From Gammaproteobacteria bacterium (GTDB lineage Bacteria > Pseudomonadota > Gammaproteobacteria > JAJDYQ01): a DNA stretch of 33,434 nucleotides. Each line of letters starts with the position of its first letter. The first letter of the stretch is position 1. The notes beneath the pieces were generated by a model. That model searched no databases, had not been told where the DNA came from, and worked only from the letters and a program-made list of their open reading frames with translations. The stretch is taken from contig JAJDYQ010000049.1 of NCBI GenBank assembly GCA_022825085.1, positions 1-33,434 of the forward strand, in the 5' to 3' direction. The translations under genes and the position numbers were made by a program. Below are positions 8,129 to 14,648 of the stretch, piece after piece.

Positions 8129-9274
8129 TCAACGCCGATCAAGCGGAATAAGTTCACGGTTTTCAGGCCCGATATAATTGGCAGAAGGACGGATAATTTT
8201 ACCGTCCTGACGCTGCTCTATCACATGCGCTCCCCAGCCGGCAGTGCGGGCAATGACAAACAGCGGTGTGAACATGTCGGTCGGCACGCCCATCTGGTAG
8301 TAGGAGACTGCCGAAAACCAGTCCAGATTAGGAAACATGTTTTTTACTTCTTTCATCACCGACTCCAGCCGCTCTGCCACATCGTACATCAGCATATTGC
8401 CATTCTCTTCGGACAGTGACTGCGCCAGACTCTTAATCACTTCATTGCGGGGATCGGATATAGTGTAAACTGGGTGACCAAAGCCGAGTATGATCTCCTT
8501 GCGGGCCACACGCTCGCGGATATCCGCTTCCGCTTCATCAGCCGAACCATATCGACTCTGAACGCGAAATGCTTCTTCATTGGCTCCGCCATGCCGGGGA
8601 CCGCGCAGGGCACCGATGCCACCGGTTAATGCGGAGTACAGGTCGGAACCGGTGCCGGCTATAACACGCGCCGTAAATGTCGAGGCGTTAAATTCATGTT
8701 CCGCATATAATATCATCGAGGTGTGCATGGCACGTACCCATGACTCGCGGGGCTTTTCACCGTGCAGAAGTTCGAGAAAATGACCGCCGAGGGAGTCCTG
8801 TTCCGTCTCTACCTTAATCTCGATGCCGTTGATGGCATAGTGGTACCAATACAGCAGCATGGAGACCGATGATGACAGCAGGCGATCAATAATGTCACGA
8901 GCTTCATTTTCAGGGTGTGATTCTTTCTCCGGTACGCATGAACCCATAACGGAATAACCGGTACGCATCACGTCCATTGGGTGCGTTGTCGGTGGCAGGG
9001 CCTGCAGGGCCTGCCTGACAGCCATGGGCAGACTGCGCAGTGACTTTAAGCGGGCTTTATAAGCCGTCAGTTGCGCGTGATTCGGCAGGGAACCGTGAAT
9101 CAGAAGATAGGCAATCTCCTCAAACTCACAGGCCCCGGCAAGGTCCAGAATATCGTAGCCACGATAATGCAGGTCGTTGCCGGTGCGCCCTACTGTACAT
9201 ACCGAGGTGTTACCGGCTGGGGTACCGGATAATGCCACGGATTTTTTTGCTTTAGGTAAATTTTGATCAGTCAT
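8129..9274 (-). CDS. prpC: 2-methylcitrate synthase
   Basis: PrpC condenses propionyl-CoA with oxaloacetate to 2-methylcitrate. I chose the start at 9274 (MTDQNLPK...), giving 381 residues. A GGAG sequence on the minus strand (about 9283-9288) sits 6-8 bases upstream, and the alternative start 24 codons earlier would lie inside prpB. Citrate-synthase family residues are present: H228 in [12 protein letters not shown]267 in ILGFGHPVY, and the late [25 protein letters not shown] segment with the catalytic aspartate region. Short length and the absence of the N-terminal extension of GltA point to the methylcitrate synthase subgroup. It follows prpB with a 13-base gap. Confidence 0.95.
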   Translation of the reverse strand: MTDQNLPKAKKSVALSGTPAGNTSVCTVGRTGNDLHYRGYDILDLAGACEFEEIAYLLIHGSLPNHAQLTAYKARLKSLRSLPMAVRQALQALPPTTHPMDVMRTGYSVMGSCVPEKESHPENEARDIIDRLLSSSVSMLLYWYHYAINGIEIKVETEQDSLGGHFLELLHGEKPRESWVRAMHTSMILYAEHEFNASTFTARVIAGTGSDLYSALTGGIGALRGPRHGGANEEAFRVQSRYGSADEAEADIRERVARKEIILGFGHPVYTISDPRNEVIKSLAQSLSEENGNMLMYDVAERLESVMKEVKNMFPNLDWFSAVSYYQMGVPTDMFTPLFVIARTAGWGAHVIEQRQDGKIIRPSANYIGPENRELIPLDRR

Positions 9275-9287
9275 TCTATGGTTCTCC

Positions 9288-10178
9288 TCATTCAGGGGGG
9301 ATTTGCTCTGCTTCACGAGCGAATAGCTCATCCAGTTTTTGCTCATATTTCTGATAGTCCAGAAAGTCGTATAATTCCATGCGGGTCTGCATGTTTTCCA
9401 CCAGGGCCTGTTGTGTGCCTGTTTGCAGAATCTGCTGATAGAGATTCAAGGCCGCCAGACTCATGGCACGGAAGGCACTCAATGGAAACAGTTGCATCTT
9501 GATGCCGGCCGAAGCCAGTTGTTCGGCTGTGAATAGCGGGGTGGCTCCAAACTCGGTGATATTGGCCAGACAGGGTACGCCAACGGCATCGGCAAAGGTG
9601 CGGTATTGTTGCAGCGTATTGACCGCCTCCGGAAAAATCATATCTGCACCGGCTTCCACGCAGGCAATGGCACGCTCTACTGCCCGGTCCATACCTTCCA
9701 CCGCCAATGCGTCCGTGCGTGCCATGACAACAAAGTCCGGATCGTTGCGGGCATCCACAGCCGCCTTGATGCGGTCTGTCATTTCCTGCCGAGAAACGAT
9801 GGCCTTGTTCGGGCGATGACCGCAGCGTTTCTGCATCACCTGATCCTCAATATGCACGGCGGCTACTCCCGCACGCACCATCTCCCGGATGCAGCGTGCA
9901 ATATTGAAGCTACCGCCCCACCCCGTATCAATATCAACCAGCAAAGGCAGACTGGAGGCGTCCGTAATACGATAAACATCTTCCAGTACGTCCTTCATGG
10001 TGGTAATGCCCAGATCAGGAATGCCGAATGAGCACGCCGCAACACCACCGCCGGACAGGTAAACAGCCTTATGCCCGACCTTTTCTGCCATGATGGCACT
10101 GTAGGCGTTGACCGTCCCTACGATTTGCAGGGGATTACCGTGCTCAACAGCCTGCCGAAATTTCATCCCCGGCGTCAT
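9288..10178 (-). CDS. prpB: 2-methylisocitrate lyase
   Basis: PrpB cleaves 2-methylisocitrate to succinate and pyruvate, the last step of the cycle. The 296-residue protein is a PEP-mutase/isocitrate-lyase superfamily barrel. It shows the Mg-binding [15 protein letters not shown] block (about 81-95), HIEDQ (about 109-113) and the signature KRCGH (117-121) with the catalytic cysteine C119. The start codon overlaps the stop of the upstream GntR regulator by four bases (10175-10178), so the two are translationally coupled. Confidence 0.96.
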   Translation of the reverse strand: MTPGMKFRQAVEHGNPLQIVGTVNAYSAIMAEKVGHKAVYLSGGGVAACSFGIPDLGITTMKDVLEDVYRITDASSLPLLVDIDTGWGGSFNIARCIREMVRAGVAAVHIEDQVMQKRCGHRPNKAIVSRQEMTDRIKAAVDARNDPDFVVMARTDALAVEGMDRAVERAIACVEAGADMIFPEAVNTLQQYRTFADAVGVPCLANITEFGATPLFTAEQLASAGIKMQLFPLSAFRAMSLAALNLYQQILQTGTQQALVENMQTRMELYDFLDYQKYEQKLDELFAREAEQIPPE

Positions 10179-10849
10179 GGGCTGTCCTCCATGCAGTGCC
10201 GCAGGGCCAGACGGGCACCCCGAATATGACGGCGCATCAGAATTTCTGCCAGTTCGCCGTCGCGTGCCTGAATGGCTTGAAAAATGCGCTGGTGCTCGTC
10301 AAGTGCGAGATCGGCACGCGCCTGACGCTGACCTGGCTGGCGACGATACATGAGGATAAGCTGATACAGCTCTTCACCCATCAGTTTATACAGGCGTCGA
10401 TTGCCACTTCCTTTCAAAATCTGCATGTGAAAATCAAGTTCACCCTGCTGACGAAAGTACAGCTCTCCATCACTGTTGCGCACCTCTGTCTCATGCAACC
10501 GGAGCAGTTCACCGAGAGCGTGAACATCCTCATCCGACATGTTTTCAGACGCCAGACGCGCGGCCATGCCTTCCAGTGCCTCACGAATCGTAAATATCTC
10601 CCGCAGTTCTGCACAATTCAGTGAAATCACGCGCACTCCGGCATGAGGACGCCGCTGCACCAGCCGCAGACCTTCGAGATCACGAATGGCCTCACGCAGC
10701 GGCCCACGGCTGACACCATAGCGGGAGGCAAGCTGCATCTCACTGATCTTGGTACCCTGTGGAATTTCACCATCGATAATGGCCGAAATCAGCTTTTCTC
10801 TCAGATTATCGGCCAGCGTGGTGCCGGAAATATGTGCGACTGTTGGCAA
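10175..10849 (-). CDS. GntR-family (FCD domain) transcriptional regulator of the prp operon
   Basis: A 224-residue regulator, probably sensing a 2-methylcitrate-cycle intermediate. The N-terminal winged helix-turn-helix spans about residues 12-76 ([50 protein letters not shown]). The C-terminal all-helical FCD domain has the expected metal- or ligand-binding acid/histidine residues in [16 protein letters not shown] and MRRHIRGAR. It is the first gene of the prp operon and overlaps prpB by 4 bp. GntR/FCD regulators commonly head prp operons in species lacking the sigma-54-type PrpR. Two 12-bp palindromes just upstream (10862-10873, 10925-10936) are its likely operators, so it is probably autoregulated. 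The ligand is inferred from context. Confidence 0.93.
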   Translation of the reverse strand: MPTVAHISGTTLADNLREKLISAIIDGEIPQGTKISEMQLASRYGVSRGPLREAIRDLEGLRLVQRRPHAGVRVISLNCAELREIFTIREALEGMAARLASENMSDEDVHALGELLRLHETEVRNSDGELYFRQQGELDFHMQILKGSGNRRLYKLMGEELYQLILMYRRQPGQRQARADLALDEHQRIFQAIQARDGELAEILMRRHIRGARLALRHCMEDSP

Positions 10850-10861
10850 ATCAGATTGTGG

Positions 10862-10873
10862 ATTGTTGACAAT
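10862..10873. promoter_or_regulatory. Operator O1, ATTGT-N2-ACAAT palindrome
   Basis: ATTGT (10862-10866), TG, ACAAT (10869-10873). Short TTGT/ACAA palindromes of this kind are typical GntR/FCD operators. The site lies immediately downstream of the predicted leftward start point (about 10874) and 13 bases before the regulator ATG, a position suited to repression by blocking. Confidence 0.6.
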
Positions 10874-10880
10874 ATCTTGA

Positions 10881-10909
10881 AATATACCCTTGAAACATCT
10901 GAATATCCA
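10881..10909 (-). promoter_or_regulatory. Candidate promoter of the prp operon
   Basis: On the minus strand, -35 TGGATA (plus positions 10904-10909) and -10 TATATT (10881-10886) are separated by 17 bases. Matches to sigma-70 consensus are moderate. The predicted start near 10874 abuts operator O1. Confidence 0.5.
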
Positions 10910-10924
10910 GTATTTTAGTCCATA

Positions 10925-10936
10925 ATTGTTTACAAT
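10925..10936. promoter_or_regulatory. Operator O2, ATTGT-N2-ACAAT palindrome
   Basis: ATTGT (10925-10929), TT, ACAAT (10932-10936). It has the same arms as O1 and its centre is 63 bp away, about six helical turns. It covers the -35 box of the metY promoter, so the prp regulator may also act on metY, or the pair may hold a repression loop. Confidence 0.6.
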
Positions 10937-10956
10937 TTACTAATACACAGTATAAA
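10929..10956 (+). promoter_or_regulatory. Candidate metY promoter
   Basis: -35 TTTACA (10929-10934) and -10 TATAAA (10951-10956) with a 16-base spacer. The start would be near 10963, giving a metY leader of about 210 nt that contains the structured element at 10981-11099. Confidence 0.6.
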
Positions 10957-10980
10957 TTCAGGCTATGCTTGCTCTGCGTA

Positions 10981-11099
10981 GTGGGCGGGAAACCCTGGCT
11001 GCATGGCATCTGGCATTGAGCTGCGGGTAGTCGCCCACCGGATGCCGCTCTTCCATGTTTTTCAAATCATCACGTGCTACCATGGGTCATCCGCCAGGG
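10981..11099 (+). ncRNA. Structured metY leader, candidate cis-regulatory RNA (pseudoknot or switching stems)
   Basis: Three exact or near-exact long-range pairings are visible. S1: GTGGGCG (10981-10987) with CGCCCAC (11032-11038). S2: GGCATCTGG (11005-11013) with CCGGATGCC (11038-11046), 9 bp with one G-U. S3: CCCTGGC (10993-10999) with GCCAGGG (11093-11099). S1 and S2 cross, forming an H-type pseudoknot with adjacent 3' strands; S3 encloses S2 and crosses S1, so S1 could alternate with S2+S3. It lies between the promoter and metY, a gene often controlled by SAM-type riboswitches. I could not match it to SAM-I, SAM-II, SAH or cobalamin consensus. No ligand can be claimed. Confidence 0.45.
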
Positions 11100-11173
11100 C
11101 TTTCTTAAAGTAATTGCTGCTATTGCTTTATTATCTGGAAACCAATAATCCTTTTCACATTATGGAGCAAGAC

Positions 11174-12439
11174 ATGAAACTGGAGACAATCGCGATACAT
11201 GCCGGGTATGAATGCGAAGCGACAACACGTGCCGCTGTTACACCGATTTACCAAACCACTGCTTATACCTTTAGAGATACTCAGCACGGTGCCGATTTGT
11301 TCGACCTGAAAGAGGCCGGCAACATCTATACCCGGATTATGAATCCCACCACCGATGTGCTGGAAAAGCGTGTCGCTGCCATGGAGGGCGGCGTAGGCGC
11401 ACTGGCCCTGTCGGCCGGAATGGCGGCTATCACCAATACCATATTTACCCTCACCGATAGCGGCGATAACATTATTTCAACAAGCCGGTTGTATGGCGGA
11501 ACCTATAATTTATTCGCCCATACACTGCCACGTCTGGGCATAGAGGTGCGCTTTACCGAGGATGGGCAGATAGACGGCTTGATTGATGAAAAAACCAGGC
11601 TGGTTTTTTGTGAATCGCTGGGCAACCCGGCAGGCGATATCAGCGATCTGGCGGCACTTGCCGAGACCTGCCACCGTCATGGCGTTGTGCTGGCTGTCGA
11701 TAATACGGTACCGACCCCTTATCTGTGCCGACCCTTTGAGCATGGCGCGGATATTGTCGTGCATTCCCTGACTAAATACATGTGCGGACATGGCAACAGC
11801 ATCGGCGGCATTATTGTTGATTCAGGGCGCTTCCCGTGGCAGGAACATGCCGACCGCTATCCGATGATGATAGAGCCTGACCCGTCGTATCACGGCATCA
11901 GCTATGTGAAAGAAATGGGCGAAGCCGCTTTTATTACCAGGGCCCGCGTTGTGCCGCTGCGCAATATGGGGGCCGCTCTGTCGCCGATGAACAGCTTTTT
12001 GATCCTGCAGGGGCTGGAGACAATGCCGCTGCGCGTCGAGCGACATTGCGATAACACACTCGCAGTGGCCCGCTATCTGCAAAAGCATCCGCGTGTGCAG
12101 TGGGTTCATTATGCCGGTCTGGATGATCACCCCGACAAGCCACTGGCAGATCGTTATATGAGCGGCAAGGCATCCGGCATCCTGAGTTTCGGCATTCAGG
12201 GCGGCACCGAGGCAGGTGCCAAATTCATCGATGCCCTGCAACTGATTCTGCGTCTGGTGAATATCGGTGATGCCCGCTCACTGGCCTGCCATCCCGCCAC
12301 CACAACTCACCGCCAGCTATCGGAAACCGATCTGAAACGCGCCGGCGTATCCGAAGATCTGGTCAGGCTGTCAATAGGGATAGAGCACATCGACGATATT
12401 ATCGCCGACATAGAGCAGGCATTGGATAAAGCCGCATAG
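11174..12439 (+). CDS. metY: O-acetylhomoserine aminocarboxypropyltransferase (sulfhydrylase)
   Basis: A PLP-dependent enzyme making homocysteine from an O-acylhomoserine and sulfide (direct sulfhydrylation) in methionine synthesis. The start at 11174 (MKLETIAIHAGY) gives 421 residues; GGAG at 11164-11167 is spaced 6 bases from it. Earlier in-frame ATGs at 11114 and 11162 are less likely. Family motifs are ETIAIHAGYE, VTPIYQTTAYTF, YTRIMNPTTDVLEKR, VLAVDNTVPTPYL and VVHSLTKYMCGHGNSIGG with the PLP lysine, then SLACHPATTTHRQL near the C-terminus. The acyl donor is probably made by metA at 19528 in the same window. It is monocistronic, diverging from the prp operon. Confidence 0.95.
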   Translation: MKLETIAIHAGYECEATTRAAVTPIYQTTAYTFRDTQHGADLFDLKEAGNIYTRIMNPTTDVLEKRVAAMEGGVGALALSAGMAAITNTIFTLTDSGDNIISTSRLYGGTYNLFAHTLPRLGIEVRFTEDGQIDGLIDEKTRLVFCESLGNPAGDISDLAALAETCHRHGVVLAVDNTVPTPYLCRPFEHGADIVVHSLTKYMCGHGNSIGGIIVDSGRFPWQEHADRYPMMIEPDPSYHGISYVKEMGEAAFITRARVVPLRNMGAALSPMNSFLILQGLETMPLRVERHCDNTLAVARYLQKHPRVQWVHYAGLDDHPDKPLADRYMSGKASGILSFGIQGGTEAGAKFIDALQLILRLVNIGDARSLACHPATTTHRQLSETDLKRAGVSEDLVRLSIGIEHIDDIIADIEQALDKAA

Positions 12440-12441
12440 CA

Positions 12442-12467
12442 GGTGCGACTCTGCCGGGCAGCGCACC
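12442..12467 (+). terminator. Hairpin just after the metY stop
   Basis: GGTGCG (12442-12447) pairs with CGCACC (12462-12467). An inner stem CTGC (12451-12454) and GCAG (12458-12461) closes a CGG loop. No T tract follows, so this may stabilise the metY 3' end or assist Rho-dependent termination rather than act as a classical terminator. Confidence 0.4.
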
Positions 12468-12469
12468 CA

Positions 12470-12538
12470 GGATGAGGATATTCTCACGACAGTGCCCCGC
12501 CACCTCCTGCTGCAAGCCCGGCGCGAGCTGCCTCATCC
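12470..12538 (+). other. Long-range inverted repeat between metY and the aspartic protease gene
   Basis: GGATGAGG (12470-12477) is perfectly complementary to CCTCATCC (12531-12538), enclosing a 53-base GC-rich loop. Together with the preceding hairpin it makes the entire gap between the convergent genes potentially structured. Confidence 0.35.
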
Positions 12539-12554
12539 CTGTAAAACCAGCGGC

Positions 12555-12968
<414 letters not shown>

Positions 12969-13017
12969 CTATCAAAAATCAGGCAGGGACAATAGACTGC
13001 CGCCACACGACAAAAAG

Positions 13018-13338
13018 CTATTTACGCCTTTCACCGGCGCTCAAGGCAGCCTTTATTTTGTTTCTCACCGACCTGGATACTGTGTCCCACTGACCGACCA
13101 GTTCGGCAAGGTTGTCATCCTCGCAATAAAAATAGGCAACCGGCACATTCAATACCATAGCGATTCTTTTCAGCGTCAGAAAATCCGGGACATGCTTGCC
13201 GGTCTCATACTGATTCATCCGGGCACTGGCTGAAAACTCGTCGATTCCGGCCTCAATACCAAGCTGCTTTTGAGAATAGCCTGCCGCAGTCCGTATCTGT
13301 CTCAAGCGGATTTTAACCGGATTACGGATTTGAACCAC
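13018..13338 (-). CDS. XRE-family helix-turn-helix regulator
   Basis: A 106-residue protein whose N-terminal Cro/C1-type HTH spans about residues 8-64 (IRLRQIRTAAGYSQKQLG, then MNQYETGKHVPDFLTLKRIAMVLNVPVAYFYC). The C-terminal tail of about 35 residues is charged and may dimerise or contact a ligand. It diverges from two lipoprotein genes. Two inverted repeats in the 128-base gap (13361-13383 and 13396-13416) are its likely operators, so autoregulation and control of the lipoproteins are expected. The downstream protease gene is on the same strand. The target process is unknown. Confidence 0.9.
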   Translation of the reverse strand: MVQIRNPVKIRLRQIRTAAGYSQKQLGIEAGIDEFSASARMNQYETGKHVPDFLTLKRIAMVLNVPVAYFYCEDDNLAELVGQWDTVSRSVRNKIKAALSAGERRK

Positions 13339-13356
13339 AAAAAAAGACTCTTAATG

Positions 13357-13385
13357 TTGACATACTAAGATTTTCTTAGTATGCT
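13357..13385 (+). promoter_or_regulatory. Promoter of the lipoprotein operon
   Basis: A consensus -35 TTGACA (13357-13362), a 17-base spacer, and -10 TATGCT (13380-13385). Inverted repeat 1 fills the spacer, so binding there would block RNA polymerase. Confidence 0.65.
13361..13383. promoter_or_regulatory. Operator 1, perfect 10-bp inverted repeat
   Basis: CATACTAAGA (13361-13370) and its exact reverse complement TCTTAGTATG (13374-13383) are separated by TTT. The core ACTAAG-N5-CTTAGT recurs in operator 2. Confidence 0.7.
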
Positions 13386-13395
13386 TGCCTGAGAA

Positions 13396-13416
13396 AAACT
13401 AAGGATTTCTTAGTTT
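13396..13416. promoter_or_regulatory. Operator 2, inverted repeat with the same core
   Basis: AAACTAAG (13396-13403) and CTTAGTTT (13409-13416) are separated by GATTT. The core ACTAAG-N5-CTTAGT is identical in design to operator 1; the centres are 34 bp apart. It lies just downstream of the predicted rightward transcription start. Confidence 0.7.
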
Positions 13417-13466
13417 GAAGCCGATACCTTAATCAAATTGAAAATTTCCGGTATGGAGGAACAGTT

Positions 13467-14012
13467 ATGAGAATCCATTTTTTACGCATGACATCGCTTG
13501 CTTTGGCTTTATTGCTATCCGGTTGCACTACTCGACCTGAAAGGCCACTAACGGCGAGTGAGATGTCGGAGCAAGCGAGAACGATCTTGGCCCAGTGCCA
13601 AACAGGCACGCTGTGTGAGGCGGAGATAATTTCGCAGATGGCAAAGCGTGTATATGCCGATTACGACTGCCAAAGGCTGTTGAAGGCAATGGAATACAAA
13701 GCCAATGAAGCGAAGGCATTGTTTACCAACCATGAAGATGAAGAAAGCGTCCGCAAAGTTGCTGGCGGCGTGGTCAGTGCAGGAGTTGGATCGGCAATGG
13801 CGAGTTCGCTGATTCTTACTCCGCTCGGCGCACTCATTGCCGGGGGTCTGATGCTCGGAGGCACATTTCAAGCGCTTGATGGCCTGGGTCATGAAGAATT
13901 ATCCGATGCGGAAAAGCATAAGCTTCGCGCCTATAAAATAGAATTCGAGGAAATGAAGCAAAAGGCAATACAGAAAAAATGTGATTACTACGCCATACCC
14001 ACACTGCCATGA
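13467..14012 (+). CDS. Predicted lipoprotein with glycine-rich hydrophobic segment
   Basis: I do not recognise this 181-residue protein. A lipoprotein signal peptide ends in LLSGC with the modified cysteine at C20. The +2 residue is Thr, so outer-membrane sorting is expected. Residues about 99-134 form a glycine-rich, alanine-rich hydrophobic stretch (AGGVVSAGVGSAM, then LGALIAGGLMLGG) resembling glycine-zipper segments. A charged helical region (about 146-171) follows. Several cysteines (C44, C50, C68, C172) could form disulfides. A strong ribosome site, GGAGG (13455-13459), is 7 bases before the ATG. It overlaps the next lipoprotein gene by 4 bp, and the XRE operators lie in its promoter. 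Confidence 0.8.
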   Translation: MRIHFLRMTSLALALLLSGCTTRPERPLTASEMSEQARTILAQCQTGTLCEAEIISQMAKRVYADYDCQRLLKAMEYKANEAKALFTNHEDEESVRKVAGGVVSAGVGSAMASSLILTPLGALIAGGLMLGGTFQALDGLGHEELSDAEKHKLRAYKIEFEEMKQKAIQKKCDYYAIPTLP

Positions 14013-14500
14013 TCAAAAAACTACTCATACTGCTACTGCTGGGGTCCTTACATGCCTGCGCCGCTCCGATAGTAAGGGATGATCGCTACGGAAAATCGGT
14101 TGGCGCACTCAGTATCAGCTGCGAAAAACCATACAGGCTGGCAAGGAACTGCGATTCGGTTAGTCTGGCAACAGGAATATCCGAGATACAAGGCAAGGTG
14201 TTCCAACATTCCGGCAATGAGGCGGGCGATGTGATTTTCATCACAGAACGACAGGACTCATTTTCCAGCATGACCGCATCAGCATGGGAACGCGCATGGG
14301 TTTTTTACGGGATAAAGGATCCGGTTGACCTTGAAATAGAGTCAATCTTCAGAATTGTAGAATCCGTTTTCGCGAATAACCAGATAAAGATTCAGAGAAT
14401 TATCCCGGTTGATATGTTGCTGAGTGTATATGGATATTTTCTGGAGTTGGACAAGCCGGGCTATCATATCCTTGAGCAGCAATACTCTGCTCCAAGATAG
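14009..14500 (+). CDS. Predicted lipoprotein, second gene of the pair
   Basis: I do not recognise this 163-residue protein. The N-terminus MIKKLLILLLLGSLHAC is a lipoprotein signal with C17 in an L-x-A-C lipobox; Ala at +2 predicts outer-membrane location. The mature part is soluble-looking, with acidic and aromatic residues and no membrane segment. Two early cysteines (about C38 and C48) may pair. The ATGA overlap (14009-14012) with the preceding lipoprotein indicates translational coupling, so the two products probably act together at the envelope. Confidence 0.78.
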   Translation: MIKKLLILLLLGSLHACAAPIVRDDRYGKSVGALSISCEKPYRLARNCDSVSLATGISEIQGKVFQHSGNEAGDVIFITERQDSFSSMTASAWERAWVFYGIKDPVDLEIESIFRIVESVFANNQIKIQRIIPVDMLLSVYGYFLELDKPGYHILEQQYSAPR

Positions 14501-14648
14501 CCTGTATGTGTCCACCACATATCGCACTTTACAGGTCGAGGCTCTCAACAACGCCAGGTTTTCTACTTTTGAACTGTATTGTCCTGCCTGACCGGAAGGC
14601 TTACGGTGTCAATGAATACTTTCGCCCAAAATACATGAAAATGCCCAC
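14501..14648. other. Gap between the second lipoprotein and mutS
   Basis: Convergent gap of 148 bases. CCTGT (14504-14508 region) with ACAGG near 14531-14535, and a nested ATGTG/CACAT pair, could form a bulged hairpin after the lipoprotein stop. No T tract follows; nothing else is recognised. Confidence 0.35.

Noticed and set aside
7502-8419. 305-codon open frame on the + strand across acnD and prpC
   Set aside because: It is antisense to two well-supported genes and crosses their boundary; no ribosome site or recognisable domain.
9275-9346. Longer PrpC start 24 codons upstream
   Set aside because: It lies within prpB; the downstream ATG has a good ribosome site and fits family length.
10965-11030. 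A 21-codon upstream ORF in the metY leader
   Set aside because: Its ATG would be only one or two bases from the predicted transcription start, it has no ribosome site, and it shows no run of methionine or cysteine codons that would suggest attenuation. It overlaps the structured element, which explains the region better.
10960-11173. Known SAM-I, SAM-II, SAH or cobalamin riboswitch upstream of metY
   Set aside because: None of the conserved cores I can recall for these classes is present. Only the stems are supported, so no named class is claimed.
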